Assembly: GCF_021261325.1 (NCBI RefSeq)
Contig: NZ_JAJSBI010000013.1
Span: 62,001-126,000, forward strand
DNA: 64,000 nt
From: Streptomyces guryensis
GTDB lineage: Bacteria > Actinomycetota > Actinomycetes > Streptomycetales > Streptomycetaceae
Reading direction: 5' to 3'
The notes beneath the pieces are model-generated. The model did not search any database. It was not told the DNA's origin and worked only from the letters and a program-made list of their open reading frames with translations. Shown here one piece after another: positions 27,500 through 35,306 of the stretch. Each line of letters opens with the position of its first letter. Position 1 is the first letter of the stretch. A program made the position numbers and the translations under genes.

Positions 27500-27805
27500 C
27501 GGGAGTTTCCGTCCTGAGCCGCCATATGCCCGCGCTGCGCCTCGACGACCTCCCGGACGTCGACACCGGGCGCCCCGACCGCCGACACCAGCTTGATCGC
27601 CGGCTCCGCGCGCGGCGGAGGGGCCCGCTGCTCGGGACGTGCGAACCAGGCCCGCGCTCGACCCGGCCCGTCTCCGTCAGCGCGTACAGCACCCGGCCGG
27701 CCTCGTCCTCGCCGTCCTGGTCCTGCTGCGCGCCTCGAACTCGGTGCACAGCCGGGAGCCGTGGCGGGGTCCGTCTTCGAGGAGCGCAGGCAGCCCGTGG
27801 CCCAT
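27500..27805 (-). pseudogene. PadR-type regulator remnant, frameshifted and deleted
   Basis: Minus-strand pieces in different frames match the PadR/virulence-activator family: ATG at 27805 opens MGHGLPALLEDGPRHGSRL (normally IGHTLLGLLESGPRHGYDL), followed by VLYALTETGR and then, one frame over, ARAWFARPEQRAP and a helix ending in VVEAQRGHMAAQDG. The middle of the winged HTH and the C-terminal half of the ligand helix are missing. The remaining sequence between bpa and 27889 holds nothing else I can identify. Confidence 0.6.
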
Positions 27806-27889
27806 CGACCTACCCGGATTGTGCAGCGGGTTCGGACTTTTGGCGGAACCCGGAATGCCGGAAGTACCCGCCAATGTGACGCTTGGGGC

Positions 27890-28525
27890 GTGACTCCATG
27901 GCTGCGTGCTTTGCAGGGGGCCGGACTGGTGGTGGGGGTGGGGACGGGCGTACTCGTGTTCCCGTGCGGGGGCGGGTCGTCCTACGGCGCCGTTGCGTCG
28001 TACGGGGGTGTATGGACGCACGGGAGTGTTTCGACGCACGGGCCCGTATCGACGCATGGGTCCCTCTCGACGCATGGGCCCGTATCGGCGCTCGACCCTG
28101 GACGCAGGCCCGTTGAGGGAGCACCCGCGGCTCCTTCTCACGCTGCCTCCGCGTCTTCCTCCGCGTCTTCCTCCGCGTCTTCCTCCCTCTCTCCCGAGCC
28201 GTCTCGTGCGGGGAGCCGGGCGGGTGAGGGCCGGGAGCGGCCGGGGCGACGGGAGACGGCGGCGGACGAGTCCACGGGCGACTCCTCGGACGAGGGGAGC
28301 GAGGGCACCGCCTCCCGGGAGGCGGACGCGGGGCAGGCCGCCTCGGCCTCGCCGCCCGCGGAGGCCGGCCTGGTGCCCTCCCAGCCCGCGCAGCGCCCAG
28401 CGCAGCAGGCCGCCCAGCAGCCCGCCGAGCCCGTCCTGCGGATCCTGCCGCTGGGCAGCGGACTGGTCCTGATCGGGCTCGGCCTGGGACTGGCCTTCAT
28501 CGGCCTGCGGATGCGGCGGGCATAG
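27890..28525 (+). CDS. Repeat-rich putative membrane protein of unknown function
   Basis: ORF of 211 codons from GTG 27890. Hydrophobic N-terminus (LQGAGLVVGVGTGVLVFPC), then a repeat THGSVSTHGPVSTHGSLSTHGPVS built on an imperfect 18-bp DNA repeat, a SSAS repeat from three copies of a 12-bp unit (28146-28181), a long charged/Ala/Pro region, and a C-terminal membrane helix LGSGLVLIGLGLGLAFIGLRM with basic RRA end. Looks like a two-ended membrane-attached surface protein of low complexity. I do not recognise a family; the start and even coding status of the repeat part are less certain than the C-terminal helix. Confidence 0.55.
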   Translation: MTPWLRALQGAGLVVGVGTGVLVFPCGGGSSYGAVASYGGVWTHGSVSTHGPVSTHGSLSTHGPVSALDPGRRPVEGAPAAPSHAASASSSASSSASSSLSPEPSRAGSRAGEGRERPGRRETAADESTGDSSDEGSEGTASREADAGQAASASPPAEAGLVPSQPAQRPAQQAAQQPAEPVLRILPLGSGLVLIGLGLGLAFIGLRMRRA

Positions 28526-28538
28526 GGGACGCCGCAGA

Positions 28539-28622
28539 TCCAGGGCACGAGAGGAATCCAGGGCGCGAGAGGAATCCAGGGCACGAGAGGAACTCGGGGC
28601 ACGAGAGGAACTCAGGGCACGA
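28539..28622. repeat. 18-bp tandem repeat, about 4.7 copies
   Basis: Unit xCCAGGGCACGAGAGGAA: copies at 28539-28556, 28557-28574, 28575-28592, 28593-28610 and a partial copy at 28611-28622. The last copy contains the stop codon of the quinone oxidoreductase gene. Each copy differs by one to three bases. Confidence 0.9.
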
Positions 28623-29592
28623 CCAGCAGCACCTTGCCCACGTGTCCGCTCTCCTCGACGACCCGGTGGGCCGCCGCCGCGTCGTCCATCGGGAGCTCGC
28701 GGTCGACGACGGGCCGGACGTGGCCGGCGTCGAGCAGCGGCCACACATGCTCGCGTACGGCCGCGACGATCGCGGCCTTCTCGGTGAGCGGGCGGGCGCG
28801 CAGCGAGGTCGCGCTGATGGCGGCCCGCTTGCCCAGGAGCGCGGCGATGTTCAGCTCTCCCTTGATGCCGCCCTGCATGCCGATGATCGCCAGACGGCCG
28901 TTGACGGCGAGGGTCTGGACGTTGCGGTCGAGGTACTTGGCGCCCATGTTGTCGAGGATGACGTCGGCACCCGCGCCGTCCGTGGCCTTCTTGACCTCGG
29001 CGACGAAGTCCTGCTCCCGGTAGTTGATCAGGATGTCGGCGCCCAGCTCGGCGCACTGCTCCAGCTTCTCCCGGGTGCCGGCCGTGACGGCGACCTTGGC
29101 GCCGACTGCCTTGGCGAGCTGGATCGCCATGGTGCCGATGCCGCTGGAGCCGCCGTGCACGAGCAGCGTCTCACCGGGGCGCAGGTGGGCGATCATGAAG
29201 ACGTTGGACCAGACCGTGCAGACCACCTCCGGGAGCGCGGCCGCCTTCTTGAGGTCGACGCCCTTGGGGACAGGCAGCAGCTGGCCGGCCGGGATCGCGA
29301 CCTTCTCGGCGTAGCCGCCGCCCGAGAGCAGCGCGCACACCTCGTCGCCGACGGTCCAGCCGGAGACTCCGGGACCGAGCGCGGCGACCCGGCCGGAACA
29401 CTCCAGGCCGGGGTAGGGCGACGCTCCGGGCGGCGGGTCGTAGAAGCCCTGCCGTTGCAGGATGTCGGCGCGGTTGACGGCGCCGGCCACCACCTCGACC
29501 AGGACCTCGCCCTCGCCGGCCACCGGATCCGGGACCTCGTCCCACACCAGCGCCTCGGGCCCACCAGGTTCGGGAATCGTGATCGCATGCAT
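28612..29592 (-). CDS. NAD(P)H-quinone oxidoreductase, zinc-free MDR type
   Basis: Medium-chain dehydrogenase/reductase of 326 residues, most like quinone oxidoreductases (QOR/PIG3 type). N-terminal GroES-like domain: GPEALVWDEVPDPVAGEGEVLVEVVAGAVNRADILQRQGFYDPPPG. Nucleotide-binding motif AxxGxxG-like VHGGSSGIGTMAIQLAKAVGA. No catalytic or structural zinc cysteines, as expected. Probably reduces quinones or enals with NADPH. ATG at 29592 (MHAITIPEPGG) chosen; the extension to 29646 is unrelated. Its 3' end lies in an 18-bp tandem repeat. Confidence 0.87.
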   Translation of the reverse strand: MHAITIPEPGGPEALVWDEVPDPVAGEGEVLVEVVAGAVNRADILQRQGFYDPPPGASPYPGLECSGRVAALGPGVSGWTVGDEVCALLSGGGYAEKVAIPAGQLLPVPKGVDLKKAAALPEVVCTVWSNVFMIAHLRPGETLLVHGGSSGIGTMAIQLAKAVGAKVAVTAGTREKLEQCAELGADILINYREQDFVAEVKKATDGAGADVILDNMGAKYLDRNVQTLAVNGRLAIIGMQGGIKGELNIAALLGKRAAISATSLRARPLTEKAAIVAAVREHVWPLLDAGHVRPVVDRELPMDDAAAAHRVVEESGHVGKVLLVVP

Positions 29593-29656
29593 GAAGGGGA
29601 CGCTACTCCCTGCCGTCTTCGGGCCGGTCACGGTGCGGCTCCGCAACCTCAGGTGA

Positions 29657-30613
29657 TCACTCCTGGGGCAGGGGCCGGACGCGGGGTGCGACCTGTGCGC
29701 CCGGCGACGCCCGCACGATGGTGATCAGCCGGTCCGTCAACTGCAGTGTCCCGACCGGCCGGATCGTCGTATCCGAGCACCCGGTGCCCGCGTACGACGC
29801 TCACGACCAGGTCCTCGGTCTCCCGCGGAGCCCCGCCCACCTCGGCCTTCAGCACGGTCCGCTCGATCATGTCGAGCCCGCTGCCCTGCTGGATGAGGTC
29901 CTCCATGACCATGCCGGCCGCCGGGCTGAGCACGGACAGGCCGAGCAGGCGGCCGGCGGCGCTGGTGATGATGATGATCTGCCGTGCTCGGTGCACCTCG
30001 GCCCGCTTCAGCACGTCGCTGCGTGTCGCGTCTCCGACAACGCCCGCGTAGCCCTCGGCCGTCGCGGCGTCGACCACCTTGGAACTGGGGTCGACCACGA
30101 CGACCTGCTCCTTCTTCAGCCCCGTCGCACACACGGTCTGGATCGCCGAGCGCCCTTCGTCCCGAAGCCGACGACGACGGTGTGGTCGCGCAAGGTGGAC
30201 CTCCAGCGGTTCAGACGCTATTCGACCCGGGTGCGTTCGGTGAGGACCTCGAGCGTGGTGCCGACCAGGATGATCAGGAAGAGCACACGCAGCGGCGTGA
30301 CGACGAAGATGTTGGTGAGCCGGGCGGCGTCGCTGACCGGGGTGATGTCGCCGTATCCGGTGGTGGAGAGGGTGACGGTCGCGTAGTAGAAGGCGTCGAG
30401 GAGGCCGACCGAGCTGTCGGAGTTGTCGTGGTAGCCGTCGTGGTCGGCGTAGACGATCAGGGCGGTGGCGACCAGCACCGCCAGGGCCAGTAACACCCGT
30501 TTGGCCACCTGGCGGATGGGCCGGTCGACCACCTTCCTCGGCAGTCTCACGCGATGGGTCACGAGACGTTCGTCCGCCTGGCGGGCGATCGCGTCATGGC
30601 CCGGAAGTTTCAC
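29657..30613 (-). pseudogene. Potassium channel gene (ion channel + TrkA-N), multiply broken
   Basis: The N-terminal part is intact: basic start, two membrane helices and the selectivity filter STTGYGD in ATVTLSTTGYGDITP, then GTTLEVLTERTR. At 30218-30220 an in-frame TAG follows where the family continues with a Trp and RLNRWRS. Beyond it the frame reads DHTVVVGFGTKG (TrkA-N Rossmann motif), then one base is missing near 30160, then CATGLKKEQVVVVDPSS continues in another frame. A gap of roughly 35-40 residues joins RQIII to ITSAAGRLLGL near 29965, and one extra base near 29773 shifts the last segment LQLTDRLITIVRAS. Four independent lesions make a sequencing artefact unlikely. Start GTG lies inside the parS site. 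Confidence 0.8.
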
Positions 30614-30620
30614 GTGAAAC
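30607..30620. promoter_or_regulatory. parS: parS chromosome-partitioning site (ParB box)
   Basis: GTTTCACGTGAAAC is a perfect 14-bp palindrome identical to the parS consensus used by Streptomyces ParB. In Streptomyces these sites cluster around oriC. Here it overlaps the TGA of moeA (30612-30610) and the GTG start of the channel pseudogene (30613-30611), so it lies in a gene overlap, not in a spacer. I found no second copy in the window. Confidence 0.9.
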
Positions 30621-31977
30621 ACACCCCGATTCCGGCGGACGCCCAGGGCAGGTCGAGGAGTTCCAGCTCCTGACCCGGCCGGGCGCCGCCCGGTGGTACG
30701 ACGGCGAGGGCGTCGGCCGCCGCGATGCCGCGCAGCATGGCCGGACCGTTGTAGTGCAGCGGCACGGCGCTGTCGCCGCGCAGCACCACGGGGACGAGCC
30801 GGGTGTCGTACGGATGCCCGTGTGCACCGTCCTGGACGGGCAGGGTGTACGGCTCCGGGGCGGGGCGTGCGGCGAGCGTGCGCAGCAGCGGCTCGGCGAG
30901 GGTGAGCAGGCCGGAGACGGCGGCCAGGGGGTTGCCGGGCAGGCCGACGAGGTGCTGGTTCTCCTTGGTGCGGGCCAGCAGCATCGGGTGGCCGGGGCGC
31001 ACCTTCACTCCGTCCACGAGGAGCTCGGCGCCGATGCGCCGCAGGGTGGGGTGGACGTGGTCGACGGGGCCGGAGGCGGTGCCGCCGGTGGTGACGATCA
31101 GGTCGGCCTCGGAGCCGGTGATGGCCTTGCGCAGGGCCTTTGCGTCGTCGCCGAGCCTTCGAACGGAGGTCACTTCGGCGCCCAGGGCCCGCAGCCAGGG
31201 AGGCAGCATCGGGCCGAGGGCGTCCCGGATCAGGCCGTCGTGCGGTCGCCCCTCGGTGAGCAACTCGTCGCCCAGGACGAGGACCTGGACGCGGGGGCGG
31301 GGGACGGCGGTGACGGTGTCGTAGCCCGCGGCCGCGGCGAGGCCGAGTACGGCGGGGGTCACCAGGGCGCCGACGGGGAGCAGCTGGTCGCCGGTGCGGC
31401 ACTCCTGGCCGCGGGGGCGGATGTCCTGGCCGTGCTGCACGTCGCGGGTGGCGTGCAGGCGGCCCTTGTCGTCGGTGCGGCCGTGTTCGCTGCGGATCAC
31501 CGCGGTGGTGTCCGGGGGGATGCGGGCGCCGGTGGCGATACGGACGGCCTCGCCGTCGGTGAGGGCTCCGGGCTCGCCATGTCCGGCCAGGACACCCTCG
31601 TCCCGTACGTCCCAGGGGCCGGGTCCCGCGACCGCCCAGCCGTCCATCGCCGAGGTGTCGAAGGAGGGCAGGTCGGTGAGGGCGGTGAGGGGGGCGGCGA
31701 GGGTGAGGCCGAGGGAGGCTTCGAGGGGGGCGGAGAGGAGGGGCCGGCGGGCGCCGGACCGGGCGGCGCGGGCGGCGATCGCCCGGGCCTCTGGCCAGGC
31801 GGTTGCCCGGTGGTGGGCATCGGGCTTGTGCGGCCCCGCGTGGGAGGCAGCCTGCGGGGCGGGCTCGGCCGCGGAGTCGCCGGGGGTGCGGTGGTCGGGT
31901 TCCTTCACCAGGGCGAGCACCTCCTCGACGTCGAGGTCCTCGACGTCCTCGCCGGTCCGGGCGGAGCGGGCGGTCAT
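30610..31977 (-). CDS. moeA: Molybdopterin molybdotransferase MoeA
   Basis: Inserts molybdate into adenylated molybdopterin in molybdenum-cofactor synthesis. Of 455 residues, the first about 60 are a charged linker (EDVEDLDVEEVLALVK). The catalytic motif TSAMDGWAVAGPG is present, as are EAVRIATGARIPPDTTAVIRSEH, the MoaB/Mog-like domain (VQVLVLGDELLTEGRPHDG, IVTTGGTASGPVDHV) and the C-terminal domain IV (VGLPGNPLAAVSG). ATG at 31977 overlaps the mobA-like stop by 4 bp. The stop lies within parS. Confidence 0.88.
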   Translation of the reverse strand: MTARSARTGEDVEDLDVEEVLALVKEPDHRTPGDSAAEPAPQAASHAGPHKPDAHHRATAWPEARAIAARAARSGARRPLLSAPLEASLGLTLAAPLTALTDLPSFDTSAMDGWAVAGPGPWDVRDEGVLAGHGEPGALTDGEAVRIATGARIPPDTTAVIRSEHGRTDDKGRLHATRDVQHGQDIRPRGQECRTGDQLLPVGALVTPAVLGLAAAAGYDTVTAVPRPRVQVLVLGDELLTEGRPHDGLIRDALGPMLPPWLRALGAEVTSVRRLGDDAKALRKAITGSEADLIVTTGGTASGPVDHVHPTLRRIGAELLVDGVKVRPGHPMLLARTKENQHLVGLPGNPLAAVSGLLTLAEPLLRTLAARPAPEPYTLPVQDGAHGHPYDTRLVPVVLRGDSAVPLHYNGPAMLRGIAAADALAVVPPGGARPGQELELLDLPWASAGIGVCFT

Positions 31978-32909
31978 CCGGCGTCCGGGCGGGCGTCGGG
32001 GCCGAGGTCGGGCTTGGCGGCGGCCTCGTCCGTTGCGTCGGCCTCTGCGGCCCAGCGCTGGGCGAGAGCCACCGCCTTGCGGGTGGCTTCGGCGACGGCT
32101 TCGGGGCCTCCGCCGGCCTGGGCGGCCGCGTAGCCGACGAGGAAGGTGGTCAGCGGTGCCGCCGGCCTGGCCACCCCGTGGGCGGCGTCGCGGGCGAGGT
32201 CGAGCAGGACGCCGGTGTCGACGTCGAGGTCGATGCCCAGCTCGTCCTTGGCTGCGGAAATCCATTCATCCAACACGTGCCCATGCTCCCTGATGCGTGC
32301 CCTGGCGGTGGCGATGTCGTCCCAGGTGTCGCAGTCGAAGGAGGCGACGGGGTCCGGGACGCGGGTGAGATGGAGGGCGGCGGTCAGCCGGCGCAGCGGC
32401 AGCCCGGTGAGGCTGCCGTGCTCGGTGGCGAGCGCGGCCAGTTCGCGGCGCAGCGCGTGCGTGCGGTAGGCGGCGACGAGGGGCTGGTCGCGGCCGTCGG
32501 CGTCGGTGAGCAGGACGCCGTCGGCTTGGCTCGCGTGCAGCGCGCTCAGCAGCCGCAGCACGGTGGCCGCCCCGAGGAACGGCAGGTCGGCGGAGAGCAC
32601 GACGGTCTGCTCGGACGTCGTGTGGTGCAGCCCGGCGCCGAGTGCGGCGAGGGGGCCCGCGCCGGGCGGGTCCTCGCGGGCCCACCGCACGGGCCGGGCG
32701 GTGGGCCGGGAGTCGGCGACGACGACGGTGGTGCGGGCGTCGGCGCATGCGGTCAGCACCCGGTCGAGCAGCGCCCGGCCGCCGACGTGCACGCCGGGCT
32801 TGTCGGCGCCGCCGAGCCGCCGGGCGGCGCCCCCGGCGAGCACGACGGCGTCGTACGCGTCGTACGCCGGGGCGGCGCCGGGGTCGTCGGCGGGCTCGTG
32901 CGTGGTCAT
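31974..32909 (-). CDS. mobA: MobA-like nucleotidyltransferase fused to a DUF6457-type domain
   Basis: Protein of 311 residues. N-terminal about 190 residues are a molybdenum-cofactor guanylyltransferase fold: VVLAGGAARRLGGADKPGVHVGG (NTP binding), VVLSADLPFLGAATVLRL (metal Asp), CDTWDDIATAR. The C-terminal about 100 residues (LDEWISAAKDELGIDLDVDTGVLLDLARDAAHGVARPAAPLTTFLVGYAAAQ) match the small helical DUF6457 domain usually found beside Moco genes. The fusion plus the 4-bp overlap with moeA supports a role in Moco maturation. The usual LAGG-x-S-x-R-x-G consensus is slightly altered (AARR). Confidence 0.82.
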   Translation of the reverse strand: MTTHEPADDPGAAPAYDAYDAVVLAGGAARRLGGADKPGVHVGGRALLDRVLTACADARTTVVVADSRPTARPVRWAREDPPGAGPLAALGAGLHHTTSEQTVVLSADLPFLGAATVLRLLSALHASQADGVLLTDADGRDQPLVAAYRTHALRRELAALATEHGSLTGLPLRRLTAALHLTRVPDPVASFDCDTWDDIATARARIREHGHVLDEWISAAKDELGIDLDVDTGVLLDLARDAAHGVARPAAPLTTFLVGYAAAQAGGGPEAVAEATRKAVALAQRWAAEADATDEAAAKPDLGPDARPDAG

Positions 32910-32940
32910 CCCCCGAGTATGCGTGCCGTCGCGATCACAG

Positions 32941-33000
32941 GGAATGTACGGGCGTCACACGGAACGTATGGGCGTCACGCGGAACGTGCGGGCGTCCTCA
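32941..33000. repeat. Three 20-bp imperfect tandem repeats between mobA and bkdC
   Basis: Units at 32941-32960, 32961-32980 and 32981-33000 share GGAA-y-GT-n-y-GGGCGTC. They fill the gap between the mobA start region and the bkdC stop. No function evident. Confidence 0.8.
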
Positions 33001-33003
33001 CCG

Positions 33004-34302
33004 TCAGAGCGTGCGCAGCAGGACGGCCGGCTGTTCCACGCAGTCGGCCACGTACCGCAGGAAGCCGCCTGCCGTGCCGCCGTCGCACACCCGGTGGTCG
33101 AAGGTGAGCGAGAGCTGGACGACCTGCCGCACAGCGAGCTCGCCTTCGTGCACCCACGGCTTGGGGACGATGCGGCCGACGCCGAGCATGGCCGCCTCGG
33201 GGTGGTTGATGATCGGCGTGGACCCGTCGACGCCGAAGACGCCGTAGTTGTTCAGGGTGAAGGTGGAACCGGTGAGTTCCCCGGGGGTGAGGCTGCCCGT
33301 GCGGGCCGCCTCGGTCAGCCGGGCGAACTCCGCGGTGAGCGCCTCGGCGTCGCGCGCGTGTGCGTCCCGTACGACCGGGACGACGAGGCCCCGCTCGGTC
33401 TGCGCGGCGAAGCCGAGGTGTACGTGGTCGAGCTGGACGACCTCCCTGGCCTCCATGTCGACCGTGGAGTTGAGCTCAGGGAACCGGGCGAGGGCGGCCG
33501 TGCAGATGCGGGCCAGCAGGGCTACGAGGGAGATCTTCGGCCCGCCCGAGGCGTTCATTGCGGCACGCGCGCGCATGAGCTCGGTCGCGTCGGCGTCCAC
33601 CCAGCAGGTCGCGTCCGGTATCTCTCGGCGGCTGCGGGAGAGCTTGTCGGCGACCGCACCGCGGATGCCCTTGAGGGGGATGCGGAGGGCGGTTCCCGCG
33701 GCGGAGGTCGGCGCGGGCGCCTGGGGCGTGGCAGTCGGCTCGGCTGTCCGCCCCTGCGCCTCGGCGGCACGCAGCGCGTACTCGACGTCCGCCCGCAGGA
33801 TCAGCCCGTCGGGGCCGGAGCCCGTCATCTCCTTCAGATCCAGGCCGTTCTGCCGGGCGAGCCTGCGCACCAGCGGCGAGATCACGGGGACGGGGCCGTC
33901 CGCCGTCTCTCGTGTGCCGGAGCTTCCGTTCGCCTCCCGGGGCGCGGATGGCGCCGTCTGTCCCGGCCGTACCCTCCGGCGTCGCGCGGGTGCCTCCGAA
34001 GTGCCGTATCCCACCAGCACGTTGCCCGAGCCCTCGGTTTCGGCTCCGGAGGCCGTCGGTCCCACCGCGACGGTCAGCAGGGGTGCGCCGACGGGCAGTT
34101 CGGTGCCCTCCTCGCCGAAGCGGGCGGTGATCACACCGCCGTAGGGGCAGGGCACATCGACGAGCGCCTTGGCCGTCTCGACCTCGACGACCGGCTGGTC
34201 GACGGCGACGACGTCGCCGACCTCCACCAGCCAGCGGACGATCTCCGCCTCGGTGAGTCCCTCCCCGAGGTCGGGGAGCTTGAACTCCAACACCTGTGCC
34301 AT
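33004..34302 (-). CDS. bkdC: Branched-chain alpha-keto acid dehydrogenase E2, second cluster
   Basis: E2 acyltransferase of 432 residues. Lipoyl domain EFKLPDLGEGLTEAEIVRW with the lipoylated Lys in VVEVETAKALVDVP, hinge rich in Gly/Arg/Ala, subunit-binding domain RRLARQNGLDLKEMTGSGPDGLILRADV, catalytic domain ending LSLTFDHRVCDGGTAG (DHRxxDG, catalytic His and Asp). About 40 residues shorter than the first-cluster E2, mainly in the linkers. Its ATG shares one base with the bkdB stop (TGATG), so translation is coupled. Last gene of the operon. Confidence 0.9.
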   Translation of the reverse strand: MAQVLEFKLPDLGEGLTEAEIVRWLVEVGDVVAVDQPVVEVETAKALVDVPCPYGGVITARFGEEGTELPVGAPLLTVAVGPTASGAETEGSGNVLVGYGTSEAPARRRRVRPGQTAPSAPREANGSSGTRETADGPVPVISPLVRRLARQNGLDLKEMTGSGPDGLILRADVEYALRAAEAQGRTAEPTATPQAPAPTSAAGTALRIPLKGIRGAVADKLSRSRREIPDATCWVDADATELMRARAAMNASGGPKISLVALLARICTAALARFPELNSTVDMEAREVVQLDHVHLGFAAQTERGLVVPVVRDAHARDAEALTAEFARLTEAARTGSLTPGELTGSTFTLNNYGVFGVDGSTPIINHPEAAMLGVGRIVPKPWVHEGELAVRQVVQLSLTFDHRVCDGGTAGGFLRYVADCVEQPAVLLRTL

Positions 34303-35306
34303 CAGCTCTCGGCCTCCCACTGCAGACGCCCCACGGCATCCAGGATCCGGTCCACGCCGGGCAGGTGGTGGCGCTCCAGCATGGGCGGCGGGTAGGGGAT
34401 GTCGAACCCGGCCACGCGCAGCACCGGTGCCTCCAGGTGGTGGAAGCAGCGCTCCGTGACACGGGCCGCGATCTCCCCGCCCGGGCCGCCGAACCCGCCC
34501 GACTCGTGTACGACGACCGCGCGCCCGGTCCGCCGTACCGAGGCGCAGACCGTCTCGTCGTCGAACGGCACCAGGGAGCGCAGGTCGACGACTTCGAGGT
34601 CCCAGCCCTCGGCCCGCGCGGCCTCGGCGGCTTCGAGGCAGACGGGCACCGACGGCCCGTAGGTGACGAGCGTGGCGCTCCCGCCGGAGCGCCGCACCAT
34701 CGCGCGGCCTATCGGTTCAACGTCCATCGGGTGCTCCGGGTTCCAGGAGTCCTTGGACCAGTACAGGCGCTTGGGTTCGAGGAAGACGACCGGGTCGTCG
34801 GAGGCGATGGCGGCGCGCAGCAGTCCGTAGGCGTCGGCGACGGTGGCGGGCGTGACGACATGGAGCCCCGGAGTCGCCATGTAGTACGCCTCGGAGGAGT
34901 CGCTGTGGTGCTCGACGCCGCCGATGCCGCCGCCGTAGGGGACGCGGATGGTGAGCGGGAGGGGCATCGCGCCGCGGGTACGGTTGCGCATCCGGGACAC
35001 GTGCGAGATCAGCTGCTCGAACGCCGGGTAGGCGAACGCGTCGAACTGCATCTCCACGACCGGGCGCAGGCCGTACATCGCCATGCCCACCGCGGTGCCG
35101 AGGATGCCCGCCTCGGCGAGCGGGGTGTCCGTGCAGCGGTCCTCGCCGAACTCCTTGGCGAGGCCGTCGGTGACGCGGAAGACCCCGCCGAGGGTGCCGA
35201 CATCCTCGCCCATGACGTGCACGGTGGGGTCGGCGGCCATGGCGTCGCGCAGCGCGCGCGTGAGCGCCTGCGCCATAGTGGCCGGCTTGAGGGCGACGGT
35301 GGTCAT
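34302..35306 (-). CDS. bkdB: Branched-chain alpha-keto acid dehydrogenase E1 beta, second cluster
   Basis: E1-beta subunit of 334 residues, with VMGEDVGTLGGVFRVTDGLAKEFG, TPLAEAGILGTAVGMAMYGLRPVVEMQFD, RVPYGGGIGGVEHHSDSSEAY and C-terminal VVVHESGGFGGPGGEIAARV. Strongly similar to the first-cluster subunit over its whole length. Start ATG 35306 overlaps the bkdA stop by one base (TGATG), and its own stop overlaps bkdC in the same way, so stoichiometric synthesis by coupling is likely. Confidence 0.9.
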   Translation of the reverse strand: MTTVALKPATMAQALTRALRDAMAADPTVHVMGEDVGTLGGVFRVTDGLAKEFGEDRCTDTPLAEAGILGTAVGMAMYGLRPVVEMQFDAFAYPAFEQLISHVSRMRNRTRGAMPLPLTIRVPYGGGIGGVEHHSDSSEAYYMATPGLHVVTPATVADAYGLLRAAIASDDPVVFLEPKRLYWSKDSWNPEHPMDVEPIGRAMVRRSGGSATLVTYGPSVPVCLEAAEAARAEGWDLEVVDLRSLVPFDDETVCASVRRTGRAVVVHESGGFGGPGGEIAARVTERCFHHLEAPVLRVAGFDIPYPPPMLERHHLPGVDRILDAVGRLQWEAES

